Assembly: GCA_004556005.1 (NCBI GenBank)
Contig: SFJA01000014.1
Span: 1-32,226 of the forward strand
Direction of reading: 5' to 3'
Source: Bacteroidales bacterium
GTDB taxonomy: Bacteria; Bacteroidota; Bacteroidia; Bacteroidales; UBA932
Length of the DNA stretch: 32,226 nucleotides
Positions 25,021 to 31,413 of the stretch are shown here, piece by piece; within the stretch, counting starts at the first letter, position 1, and each line of letters opens with the position of its first letter. The notes beneath the pieces were generated by a model. The model saw only the letters and a program-made list of their open reading frames with translations. It made no database searches and was not told the DNA's origin. A program made the translations under genes and the position numbers.

Positions 25021-25332
25021 TTATTTAATGTCCTTGTATTCAATGACTTTGGCCTTGTATCCCAGCTTGCGTATCGCTCCGGCCAGCTTTGCCGTATCGG
25101 TCTTTGCCGGGTTAAATTCCACCGTGATGGTATTTTTCTCCATATCGATATTCAGGTCCTGAACGCCCTTTTCGAATGCTATGTTGTCCTGAACCTTGTT
25201 TGCGCAGGCCTTGCAGTGCATGCTTGTACTGTAAACGACCTTCTTTGCTGCCTTCTTCCTTGCTGCCTGACAAACGGTGGATGAGCCTGCTACAAGCAGG
25301 ATTGAGATGATTGCTATTATTGACTTTTTCAT
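25021..25332 (-). CDS. Periplasmic heavy-metal-associated (HMA) domain protein
   Basis: The 103-residue protein has a signal peptide (likely cut after VCQA), a Lys/Ala-rich linker, and one HMA fold at about residues 32-100. Its metal-binding loop is MHCKAC, with C40 and C43 spaced C-x2-C. HMA domains of this kind carry Cu(I) and related soft metals; the N-terminal signal places this one in the periplasm. It follows the TonB-dependent receptor by 13 bases and directly abuts glnS. The likely role is to receive a metal ion brought in by the receptor or to bind it for detoxification; the direction and the metal are inferred. Confidence 0.9.
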   Translation of the reverse strand: MKKSIIAIISILLVAGSSTVCQAARKKAAKKVVYSTSMHCKACANKVQDNIAFEKGVQDLNIDMEKNTITVEFNPAKTDTAKLAGAIRKLGYKAKVIEYKDIK

Positions 25333-25345
25333 ATTATTAAATTCT

Positions 25346-27418
25346 TTATTTCCATAATGTAAACCTTAGACCGGCGTAGAATTTCTGCGCCATGATCGGA
25401 CCCCAGATGCAGCTTGCATCGAAGTTGCTTTGCCAAGGGTTAAGATAGCCGATGATAGGATTTTTCTGTGTGAATCCTGTCAGGTTCTCAACTCCGGCAT
25501 AGATGTCAAAGCCCTTGAACCTCCTGGTAATCTGGGCATAGACAAGCGGATAGGCAGGAGAGTATCCGTCCTTGTACTGGCTGCTCTGATCCTTCATAAA
25601 GTCCCAGAGCTTGCAAGGTCCGTTGAGCGAAGCGGTAAAGTCAAATATCCACTTGTTGAGACGTGTCGCATACTGGGCATTGAATACCGCCTTGTACAGG
25701 CTCGTCATCGGCTTGATGTCGCTCTCCTGATTGACCAGAGTCTGCCTTGCATCCGTGTAACGTCCTGTGAAAGTGAGTGTAAGACCCCTTACAGGCTCAG
25801 TACTGAAGTCTATCTGGAAGTTGTTGGTATAGGAGTATGAATCAGGAACGTCGCTGAGAAGGTAGAGGTGAATCTCATTGCTGGTGTTATCAACGAGCAG
25901 CTGCTCGGTGAAGTTGCTGTGGAAATAATCCAGACTGATGTACGTCTTGCCGTCCTTGTCAAAAGGCACATACCAGGTAAGGTTTCCTCCAATGGTCCAG
26001 GAGTCCTCGAGAGGGTGGATTATCGTGTTGTCCGAAGCTCCGAGACCGTATATCGACTTGCTGGTCGAGAGTATGCCTATGTTGTCGATCACAGGGTTGG
26101 AATATCTGATTCCCCTTCCGCCGTTTGCCCTGAACACCCAGTCCTTGTGAGGCATCCATTTGATTGTGGCTCTTGGAGATACCCTGAATCCGTCGTTTCC
26201 ATAATAGTCTCCGCGGACACCGAGAATAGCCGTAAACCTGTCTTCTTCCTTGAAAGTGGCCTCGCCAAATACACCCAGGTCGTTGAGAATCATCTTCGGC
26301 GAGCCGAGCGGGATATCGCTGATGATCTCGCCGCCGAGAAGTTCATTCTTGGTTAACCTGAGCAGGGCCTCGTTGTACAGGTCGAACATATCGCTGATTC
26401 CGACGGTATAGTGCAGATGCTCATTGGAAGTGTCCTGATAGAGAAGGTTCACAAATGCAGAATGCTGGTCCGCATTGTAAGGAGTCAGTCCGAACGTGCT
26501 GTTCATCCTCTGGAAGCTATAGTCGGCAACCGCGGCAATGTTCCGGCTGTTGTCCTCATTGAGAGGGGTTCCGACCTTGAGATATGCGTTGAGGTCGCGG
26601 TTCTGAATCTTTGTTCTCCAAGGGTCCTCGAACCAGGTTGAACGTCCTCCCTCGCGGTCATCCACAAGAGCCTTGAAACCGAATCTTACCTGCGTGCCGT
26701 CCAGCCCGTAGTAAAGCCACCTGTTTGCAAGCGAGAACTGTCTGGATCTCGGGTCGTCGAGGAATCCGTCCTCGTTGTGGTCCATATCCATAAAGTTGGC
26801 ATCGGCGTGGGCGAGGATCACGGTGCTCCACTTGCCCATTTCATCGAGCTGGAGCGAACTTGCGATATTGATGTCTGTCTTTGTGTCATCCATTACCGAA
26901 GCCTGGATATAGAGAGGTTTCTCGTCAGTCGGTTTGCGGTGTTCGAGGTTGATCTGGCCGGTCATAGACTCCACGCCGTTGATGACGGACGGCACACCCT
27001 TTCCTATCTGGATGCTCTCAAGCCACTGGCTCGGCACGTAGGTGAGTCCGAAAGGGGCGGAAAGACCTCGCATCACAGGTCTGTTCTCATCCAGCATCTG
27101 AGTGTAGATTCCGCTCTGTCCCAAGAGCTTGATCTGTCTTGCTCCGGTAACGGCATCGGCATAGCTGACGCTGACGCTCGCGCTGTTCTCGAAGCTCTCT
27201 GCAAGGTTGCAGCAGGCCATCTTGCAGAGTCCTGCCGCAGAAATGACCTCGGTGCGTATATCCTTGCCTTTGGAGAGGAAGTTAGTCGCCCTGCGCTCTA
27301 CCTTTACGGTGGCGTCAAGGGTGTCCTTGCGTTCTCCGGTCTCCTGCTGCTGAGCAAAAGCCGGTATGGCTGCAAGAGCGCTCAGCAGAAGAGTAGATAT
27401 GATTGTTTTTGCTTTCAT
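25346..27418 (-). CDS. TonB-dependent outer-membrane receptor, metal-associated type
   Basis: The 690-residue protein has a signal peptide ending AFA-QQQ. A plug domain follows (LAESFENSASVSVSYADAVTGARQIKLLG, GIYTQMLDENRPVMRGL, ESIQIGKGVPSVINGVESMTGQINLE), then a beta-barrel ending in FYAGLRFTLWK. The plug segment CKMACCNLAESFE, with a CC pair, and the AVTGARQI motif recur, to my knowledge, in receptors encoded next to HMA proteins in Bacteroidota. No carboxypeptidase-regulatory N-domain is present, and it has no SusD partner. I start it at the ATG at 27418, where the signal peptide begins; the frame is open to 27463 but that extension precedes the signal. Neighbours point to uptake of a metal or metal complex, possibly copper. 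It lies 67 bases after the Cys/His-rich gene. Confidence 0.9.
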   Translation of the reverse strand: MKAKTIISTLLLSALAAIPAFAQQQETGERKDTLDATVKVERRATNFLSKGKDIRTEVISAAGLCKMACCNLAESFENSASVSVSYADAVTGARQIKLLGQSGIYTQMLDENRPVMRGLSAPFGLTYVPSQWLESIQIGKGVPSVINGVESMTGQINLEHRKPTDEKPLYIQASVMDDTKTDINIASSLQLDEMGKWSTVILAHADANFMDMDHNEDGFLDDPRSRQFSLANRWLYYGLDGTQVRFGFKALVDDREGGRSTWFEDPWRTKIQNRDLNAYLKVGTPLNEDNSRNIAAVADYSFQRMNSTFGLTPYNADQHSAFVNLLYQDTSNEHLHYTVGISDMFDLYNEALLRLTKNELLGGEIISDIPLGSPKMILNDLGVFGEATFKEEDRFTAILGVRGDYYGNDGFRVSPRATIKWMPHKDWVFRANGGRGIRYSNPVIDNIGILSTSKSIYGLGASDNTIIHPLEDSWTIGGNLTWYVPFDKDGKTYISLDYFHSNFTEQLLVDNTSNEIHLYLLSDVPDSYSYTNNFQIDFSTEPVRGLTLTFTGRYTDARQTLVNQESDIKPMTSLYKAVFNAQYATRLNKWIFDFTASLNGPCKLWDFMKDQSSQYKDGYSPAYPLVYAQITRRFKGFDIYAGVENLTGFTQKNPIIGYLNPWQSNFDASCIWGPIMAQKFYAGLRFTLWK

Positions 27419-27485
27419 AATGATATTTTGTGTTTCTATTTGACATTGACTTTTCTGAAGCATCCCGAAAAAAGGGACCTGCTAA

Positions 27486-28016
27486 TCAAGTCCTTGAAAC
27501 ACAAAGCATTGACAATGGTATTGCGTGTAGCCTTCCTCCGTCCTGGCGCTTGAACGCCTCAGCTGAGAAGGCTGATGGATTATTGCGTAAAGTATTGTCG
27601 TTCAGTCTTGTAGCCAAGGCTGCCAGCGGCTCCCGGTCACGAATTCTCTCGGAACGCAGCTCTGCGGTATCGTCCGCGATGCCGGATTCGTTAAAACAGT
27701 GGTTGCAGTGTCCGCTAAAGGCTCCGGCAATCTCGCGGCCTTTGGAGTTGCCGCAGTCCCCGGAATGCTTGCCGCAGTTGGAATGTGTGCAGACCTCGGA
27801 GTGCTGACTGCAGTTGGAATGTGTGCAGGTCCCGGAGTGCTGGCAGCAGGAGCTGTCCGGATGTATGTCGCTGCAATCGGTCCCCAGATAGAGCAAGGTC
27901 AGATAACTTCTTCCGCATACGGTATCGTGGTGCACGTTGAACCCGCACAACGACAAAAGGTAGTACAACGTCAGTAACGCTGTAACTATCTTATATGTAG
28001 CGGAATACCTTTTCAT
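27486..28016 (-). CDS. Cys/His-rich exported protein with 12-residue repeats (HYC_CC_PP-like)
   Basis: The 176-residue protein starts with an N-terminal hydrophobic segment (residues about 9-26) that may act as a signal or anchor. It then carries 11 of its 12 pre-110 cysteines and 10 histidines between residues 29 and 107. Residues 59-90 are a tandem repeat: QHSGTCTHSNCS, QHSEVCTHSNCG, KHSGDCGN. Further pairs are HH at 29-30, CC at 57-58 and HCNHC at 103-107. The layout (short TM, HH..C, CC) recalls the HYC_CC_PP family found beside metal TonB receptors; that name is tentative. Such density of soft and borderline ligands suggests binding of Cu, Zn or similar. The C-terminal third is polar and featureless. 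It sits between yicC (24-base gap) and the TonB receptor. Confidence 0.75.
   Translation of the reverse strand: MKRYSATYKIVTALLTLYYLLSLCGFNVHHDTVCGRSYLTLLYLGTDCSDIHPDSSCCQHSGTCTHSNCSQHSEVCTHSNCGKHSGDCGNSKGREIAGAFSGHCNHCFNESGIADDTAELRSERIRDREPLAALATRLNDNTLRNNPSAFSAEAFKRQDGGRLHAIPLSMLCVSRT
27763..27850 (-). repeat. 36-bp tandem repeat inside the Cys/His-rich gene
   Basis: Two adjacent 36-base units (27763-27798 and 27799-27834) match at about 29 of 36 positions by eye, and a third partial unit follows. Each encodes 12 residues of the His/Cys repeat, so the repeat stays in frame. Confidence 0.75.
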
Positions 28017-28040
28017 TTCACTTATGCTTTCAGAGTCCCG

Positions 28041-28934
28041 TCAGAGTATGTTCATACACTGTTCCCTGATTTTTTCGAGTTCATCCTTCATCCTCACCAC
28101 GCATTTCTGAATGCCCGCGTGGTTCGCCTTGGATCCGGTGGTGTTTATCTCGCGTCCCATTTCCTGGATGATGAATCCGAGTTTCTTGCCCGGGTTGGGA
28201 TCGCTGTCAATAGTATCAAGGAAGTATTTGCAGTGCTGACGCAGCCTGACCTTTTCTTCGTTGATATCGTATTTTTCGAGGTAAAAAATCATTTCCTGCT
28301 CGAAACGTTCCTTGTCCGGTTTGAGGCAGAGTTCACTTATGGCCTTTTCCAACCTTTCCCTCACTGTTGCAACCCTTTCCGGCTCCAGTGCCTCGACTTC
28401 GTCATATATCTCAAGAATCTTGCCTACGCGTCCGGTTACATCGGTGTAAAGAGCCTCGCCTTCCCTGTAGCGGTATTGCAGAATCGTTTCAATCGCATTG
28501 TCCAGAGCCTCGCTGACCGCAGGCCAGCTCTCCTCGTCTATCACTTCTCTCCTGTCGCTGTCCAGTACGTCCGGCATACGAAGTACAGATGAAAGTATGC
28601 CTGCCATAGCGGTCTTGTCCAGACTGATGTTAGGACATCCGCACCCTCCCGCGATTTTTTCAATCTGCCTCACGTAATCGAGTGCAAGCGCGCTGTTTAT
28701 CTGTCTTGCGCTTTCGGTGGAGTTGGGCTCCCAGGTAAGGAAAAGGTCTATGCTGCCCCTCTGCAGCCTGTCTGCGAGACGCTTGCGCACTTCCAGCTCG
28801 CGCTCCTTGGGCAGCAGAGAAGTCTTGATGCTGATATCGGCGCTCTTTCCGTTGACCGACCTTATTTCCACGGTCAGTCTTCCTGCGGGCAGCATTGCCT
28901 CGGCCTTGCCGTAGCCTGTCATTGACTGGATCAT
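28041..28934 (-). CDS. yicC: YicC/YloC-family endoribonuclease
   Basis: The 297-residue protein starts with the family hallmark MIQSMTGYGKAE and continues with VEIRSVNGKSADISIKT (YicC N-domain). It ends with the DUF1732 region, including GREINTTGSKANHAGIQ and DELEKIREQCMNIL. YicC proteins are cytoplasmic RNases linked to small-RNA and mRNA turnover in other bacteria. ATG codons at 28940 and 28934 are both possible; I took the second because homologues begin MIxSMTGYG. A canonical promoter lies directly upstream. It is the first gene of the probable yicC / Cys-His protein / TonB receptor / HMA / glnS transcription unit. Confidence 0.93.
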   Translation of the reverse strand: MIQSMTGYGKAEAMLPAGRLTVEIRSVNGKSADISIKTSLLPKERELEVRKRLADRLQRGSIDLFLTWEPNSTESARQINSALALDYVRQIEKIAGGCGCPNISLDKTAMAGILSSVLRMPDVLDSDRREVIDEESWPAVSEALDNAIETILQYRYREGEALYTDVTGRVGKILEIYDEVEALEPERVATVRERLEKAISELCLKPDKERFEQEMIFYLEKYDINEEKVRLRQHCKYFLDTIDSDPNPGKKLGFIIQEMGREINTTGSKANHAGIQKCVVRMKDELEKIREQCMNIL

Positions 28935-28957
28935 AATCATCAATTTCTTAAATCTTG

Positions 28958-28988
28958 CAAATTTACTGAATTTTATCCTTTATTCAAA
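28958..28988 (-). promoter_or_regulatory. Canonical promoter for yicC and downstream genes
   Basis: On the minus strand TTTG (28988-28985) and TAAATTTG (28965-28958) are 19 bases apart. The leader to the ATG at 28934 is about 20 bases. No comparable box was seen before the Cys/His gene, the TonB receptor, the HMA gene or glnS. Confidence 0.65.
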
Positions 28989-29004
28989 TGCCCTGAGGCG
29001 GCTC

Positions 29005-29895
29005 TCAATTTCCTTTTTTCCTCGGGTGATGTTCGAGAATGCTTTTTTGCCAGGTCCCCGCATCTATGTGCGTGTACAATTCGGTCGTCAAAATGCTCTC
29101 GTGTCCGAGCATTTCCTGCACCACCCTCAGGTCTGCGCCGTTCGCAATCAAATGAGTTGCAAACGAATGCCTGAAGCTGTGGGGCGAAATCTCCTTTGTC
29201 ACTCCCGCAGCCAGAGCCTGCTGCCTGACCATCTTGAAAACGCTTATCCTGCTCAACGCCCGTCCGTTACGGTTCAGTAAAAGGGTGTCATCCCACTGCG
29301 GACCATCGCTCTGCGGCCTCACGGCAAGATACTCTTCCACCGCCTCCGCCGCCATCCTGCCCAACGGCACCAGTCTCTCCTTGTCTCCCTTTCCAATGAC
29401 GCGGACGAATTGTTCCTTGACATAGACCTGCGAAATCTTGAGTGTGCAGGCCTCGGAAACTCGCAGGCCGCAGCCGTAGAGCAGTTCGAGAATTGCCCTG
29501 TCGCGCAGGCCCTGCCAGCTGTCGGTGTGCACCGAAGCGATGATGGCTTCGACCTCTTCGACCGATAGGACTTCCGGCAGGCGGCGGCCTATTTTGGGGT
29601 TATCGATTGAGTCGCAGGGGTTGTCCTTGCGTTCGCCTTCGAGTATCAGAAAGTCGTAGAATGACCTCAGGGCGCTGATTGTCCTTGCCTGGCTGCGGCT
29701 GCCTATTTTGCAACTCAATGTCGAGAGATATGCGGCAATGTCCTTCCCGCTGGCTTTGGCGACATTTGATCCCGCATTTTCCATATAATGGGAAATGTCT
29801 GAGCAATAAGCGCTTACGCTATTGACGGATAGATTGCGCTCGACCTTTAAATGGTAGCGGTAGTCCGAAAGCAATCTTGCGTTATCCTTGTCCAT
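29005..29895 (-). CDS. Tyrosine recombinase XerC/XerD type
   Basis: The 296-residue protein has the SAM-like N-terminal core-binding domain (residues about 8-92) and a catalytic domain with the full set of active-site residues: R145 (GCGLRVSEA), K169 (GKGDKER), H239 and R242 (HSFRH), H265 (LGHES) and Y274 (TELYTH). Length and end match chromosomal XerC/XerD, which resolve chromosome dimers at dif with FtsK. I cannot decide between XerC and XerD. An integrase of a mobile element is less likely given the compact Xer-like size and housekeeping neighbours. The ATG at 29895 was chosen; an upstream in-frame ATG at 29961 would span the promoter and overlap the divergent gene. Confidence 0.92.
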   Translation of the reverse strand: MDKDNARLLSDYRYHLKVERNLSVNSVSAYCSDISHYMENAGSNVAKASGKDIAAYLSTLSCKIGSRSQARTISALRSFYDFLILEGERKDNPCDSIDNPKIGRRLPEVLSVEEVEAIIASVHTDSWQGLRDRAILELLYGCGLRVSEACTLKISQVYVKEQFVRVIGKGDKERLVPLGRMAAEAVEEYLAVRPQSDGPQWDDTLLLNRNGRALSRISVFKMVRQQALAAGVTKEISPHSFRHSFATHLIANGADLRVVQEMLGHESILTTELYTHIDAGTWQKSILEHHPRKKGN

Positions 29896-29904
29896 ACGAA
29901 CTCT

Positions 29905-29939
29905 TTTGCACAAAAATAACAAAAAGATGCTTATCTTTG
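29905..29939 (+). promoter_or_regulatory. Promoter for the clostripain-like gene
   Basis: TTTG (29905-29908) and TATCTTTG (29932-29939) are 23 bases apart. Only CATCT separates the -7 box from the ATG at 29945, so the mRNA should have almost no leader. Confidence 0.57.
29911..29918 (-). promoter_or_regulatory. -7 box for the Xer recombinase gene
   Basis: On the minus strand this reads TATTTTTG, a perfect TAnnTTTG, 15 bases before the ATG at 29895. It lies inside the spacer of the opposing promoter. No -33 TTTG was seen at the usual distance. Confidence 0.45.
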
Positions 29940-29944
29940 CATCT

Positions 29945-31279
29945 ATGCTCAGAGGATTCAAAAGACTTGCGTCCGCATCTGCGGTACGTTTTTTTGCAGT
30001 TCTGCTTGCAGTGACGTCGTTGCTGCAGGCCTGTGCCGCCGATCCGGTGCCAGAAGCGTCCGAAAAGGAGTATTCGCGCGTAATGATAATGGTATCAGCA
30101 GGTTACAACAACCTTAGCTCGTATCTCAGGGATGATCTCGATGAATTGCTAGCAAGTTCTGAACGCGGGTATCTGCCGCCGCATGGGAGCAATCGTGCGC
30201 TCGTGCTGGTGACTCATCTGGCAAAGCCCGCTTCAAGTACCTTACAGATGTACGGAACTCCTACCGATATCTGCGTAATCAGGGCTTCCAGGGACTTCAG
30301 GGGCCAGGTTCTGCGCGATACCCTCAAGACTTTTTCCGGCAATCTCATGCTAACGGATGCCGACACCTTCAGAACCGTGCTCGAGTATGTGGCCTCGGAG
30401 TTCCCGTCCGACTCCTACGGAATGGTGTATTCGTCCCACGCAACAGGCTGGCTGCCTTGCGGTTACTACGCCAAGTCCGATGTCGCAATCGGCTGGTCTG
30501 AAGCTCCGGGGGATAGGGAGAATTCTCCTTTGGGAGTTGACTTGTCGGAGTGGAGCGACGGCATTCCGGTCAAGGCGATAGGGGAGGAGACGAGGATAGA
30601 AAGCGGCAGCCGTGTTTCTAATGATATGGATATCATTGACTTTGCAGCTTCAATCCCGATGAAGCTGGACTACCTGATTTTTGACGCCTGCCTTATGGGA
30701 GGTATCGAGGTGGCATACCAGCTCAGGAACGTGACCCGTTTTGTCGGCTTTTCGCAGGCTGAGGTCGGAGCGGAAGGATTCTGTTACGATACCATGGCCG
30801 GAAGATTGCTCTGCGAACAGAAGGTGGCTGGCCCGCTCGCCGTGTGCAGGGACTATTTCGAAAGTTGCGCAAGTCAGAGTTCGTCGGTTTACAGATCCGC
30901 TACGGTCTCCTACGTGGACTGTTCGTGTCTGGATGCTCTTGCGGATGTGTGTGCCGGACTCTTCGAGAAGTATCGTCAGAAGCTTAAAGAAGTCAATTGG
31001 AGACAGGTACAGGGCTTTTTCCGGTATGAAAAAAGGTATTTTTTCGATCTCAGGGATATGCTTGACAAGTGTGGTGCCGATGCTGCTGAGCTTGCGGAAC
31101 TTGACAGGGCATTGGACGGATGCATACTGTACCGAGCGGCTACCGATATGATACTTGGAAGCTTCCGAATAGATGCTTTCTGCGGTCTTTCAATGTACCT
31201 TCCGAGCGCGGGCAATGTGGAACTTGACTATTACTACAAGACTCTTGACTGGAACAAAGTGACAGGTCTTGTACTCTGA
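29945..31279 (+). CDS. Clostripain-family (C11) cysteine peptidase lipoprotein
   Basis: The 444-residue protein has a lipoprotein signal ending in the lipobox LLQAC and a C11 peptidase fold. The catalytic dyad is visible as H165 in YSSHATGW and C249 in FDACLMGGIEVAYQL, each at the end of a hydrophobic strand. Clostripain-type enzymes cleave after Arg or Lys and are often self-processed; specificity here is not known. The lipid anchor puts it in the periplasm or on the cell surface. An upstream in-frame ATG at 29888 would include the promoter and break the signal peptide, so 29945 is the start. The gene stands alone, divergent from the Xer gene. Confidence 0.9.
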   Translation: MLRGFKRLASASAVRFFAVLLAVTSLLQACAADPVPEASEKEYSRVMIMVSAGYNNLSSYLRDDLDELLASSERGYLPPHGSNRALVLVTHLAKPASSTLQMYGTPTDICVIRASRDFRGQVLRDTLKTFSGNLMLTDADTFRTVLEYVASEFPSDSYGMVYSSHATGWLPCGYYAKSDVAIGWSEAPGDRENSPLGVDLSEWSDGIPVKAIGEETRIESGSRVSNDMDIIDFAASIPMKLDYLIFDACLMGGIEVAYQLRNVTRFVGFSQAEVGAEGFCYDTMAGRLLCEQKVAGPLAVCRDYFESCASQSSSVYRSATVSYVDCSCLDALADVCAGLFEKYRQKLKEVNWRQVQGFFRYEKRYFFDLRDMLDKCGADAAELAELDRALDGCILYRAATDMILGSFRIDAFCGLSMYLPSAGNVELDYYYKTLDWNKVTGLVL

Positions 31280-31281
31280 TA

Positions 31282-31313
31282 TTTGCTTTTTATTTTTTAA
31301 ACGCATATATTTG
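31282..31313 (+). promoter_or_regulatory. Canonical promoter for tRNA-Ser and the following lipoprotein
   Basis: TTTG (31282-31285) and TATATTTG (31306-31313) are 20 bases apart, 10 bases before the tRNA. This is the best match to the Bacteroidota promoter in the window. Confidence 0.7.
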
Positions 31314-31323
31314 CAGTTACTTT

Positions 31324-31411
31324 GGAAAGATGCTCGAGTGGCTGAAGAGGCACGTCTGGAAAGCGTGTGACCGCCCAAAGCGGTTCCAGGGTTCGAATCC
31401 CTGTCTTTCCG
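31324..31411 (+). tRNA. tRNA-Ser (anticodon GGA)
   Basis: This is an 88-base class II tRNA. The acceptor GGAAAGA/TCTTTCC is perfect, the anticodon stem CACGT/GCGTG encloses CTGGAAA, the long variable arm has the stem CCGC/GCGG, and the T stem CAGGG/CCCTG encloses TTCGAAT. The anticodon GGA reads UCC and UCU. The discriminator is G, as in serine tRNAs, and CCA is not encoded. A protein gene starts two bases after the 3' end. Confidence 0.95.
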
Positions 31412-31413
31412 CG

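Noticed and set aside
24316..25284. Plus-strand open frame of 322 codons opposite glnS and the HMA gene
   Set aside because: It lies across two well-identified genes, has no known motif and no -7 box. It is a reading-frame shadow.
27419..27485. TCCC-A/T-rich-GGGA hairpin before the TonB receptor as a terminator or riboswitch
   Set aside because: The stem is only four base pairs and the surrounding 67 bases show no conserved aptamer that I can recognise.
27763..27850. Tandem repeat considered as a CRISPR array
   Set aside because: The units are directly adjacent with no spacers, lie in frame within a protein gene and encode a regular Cys/His repeat.
29005..29895. Xer-type recombinase considered as an integrase of a mobile element next to tRNA-Ser
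   Set aside because: Its size and motifs fit chromosomal XerC/XerD, no attachment-site repeat of the tRNA 3' end was seen inside the window, and the neighbours are ordinary chromosomal genes. Sequence beyond the right edge could change this.
29888..29944. Upstream start for the clostripain-like gene at 29888
   Set aside because: It would place the promoter inside the coding region and put 19 residues before an otherwise complete lipoprotein signal peptide.
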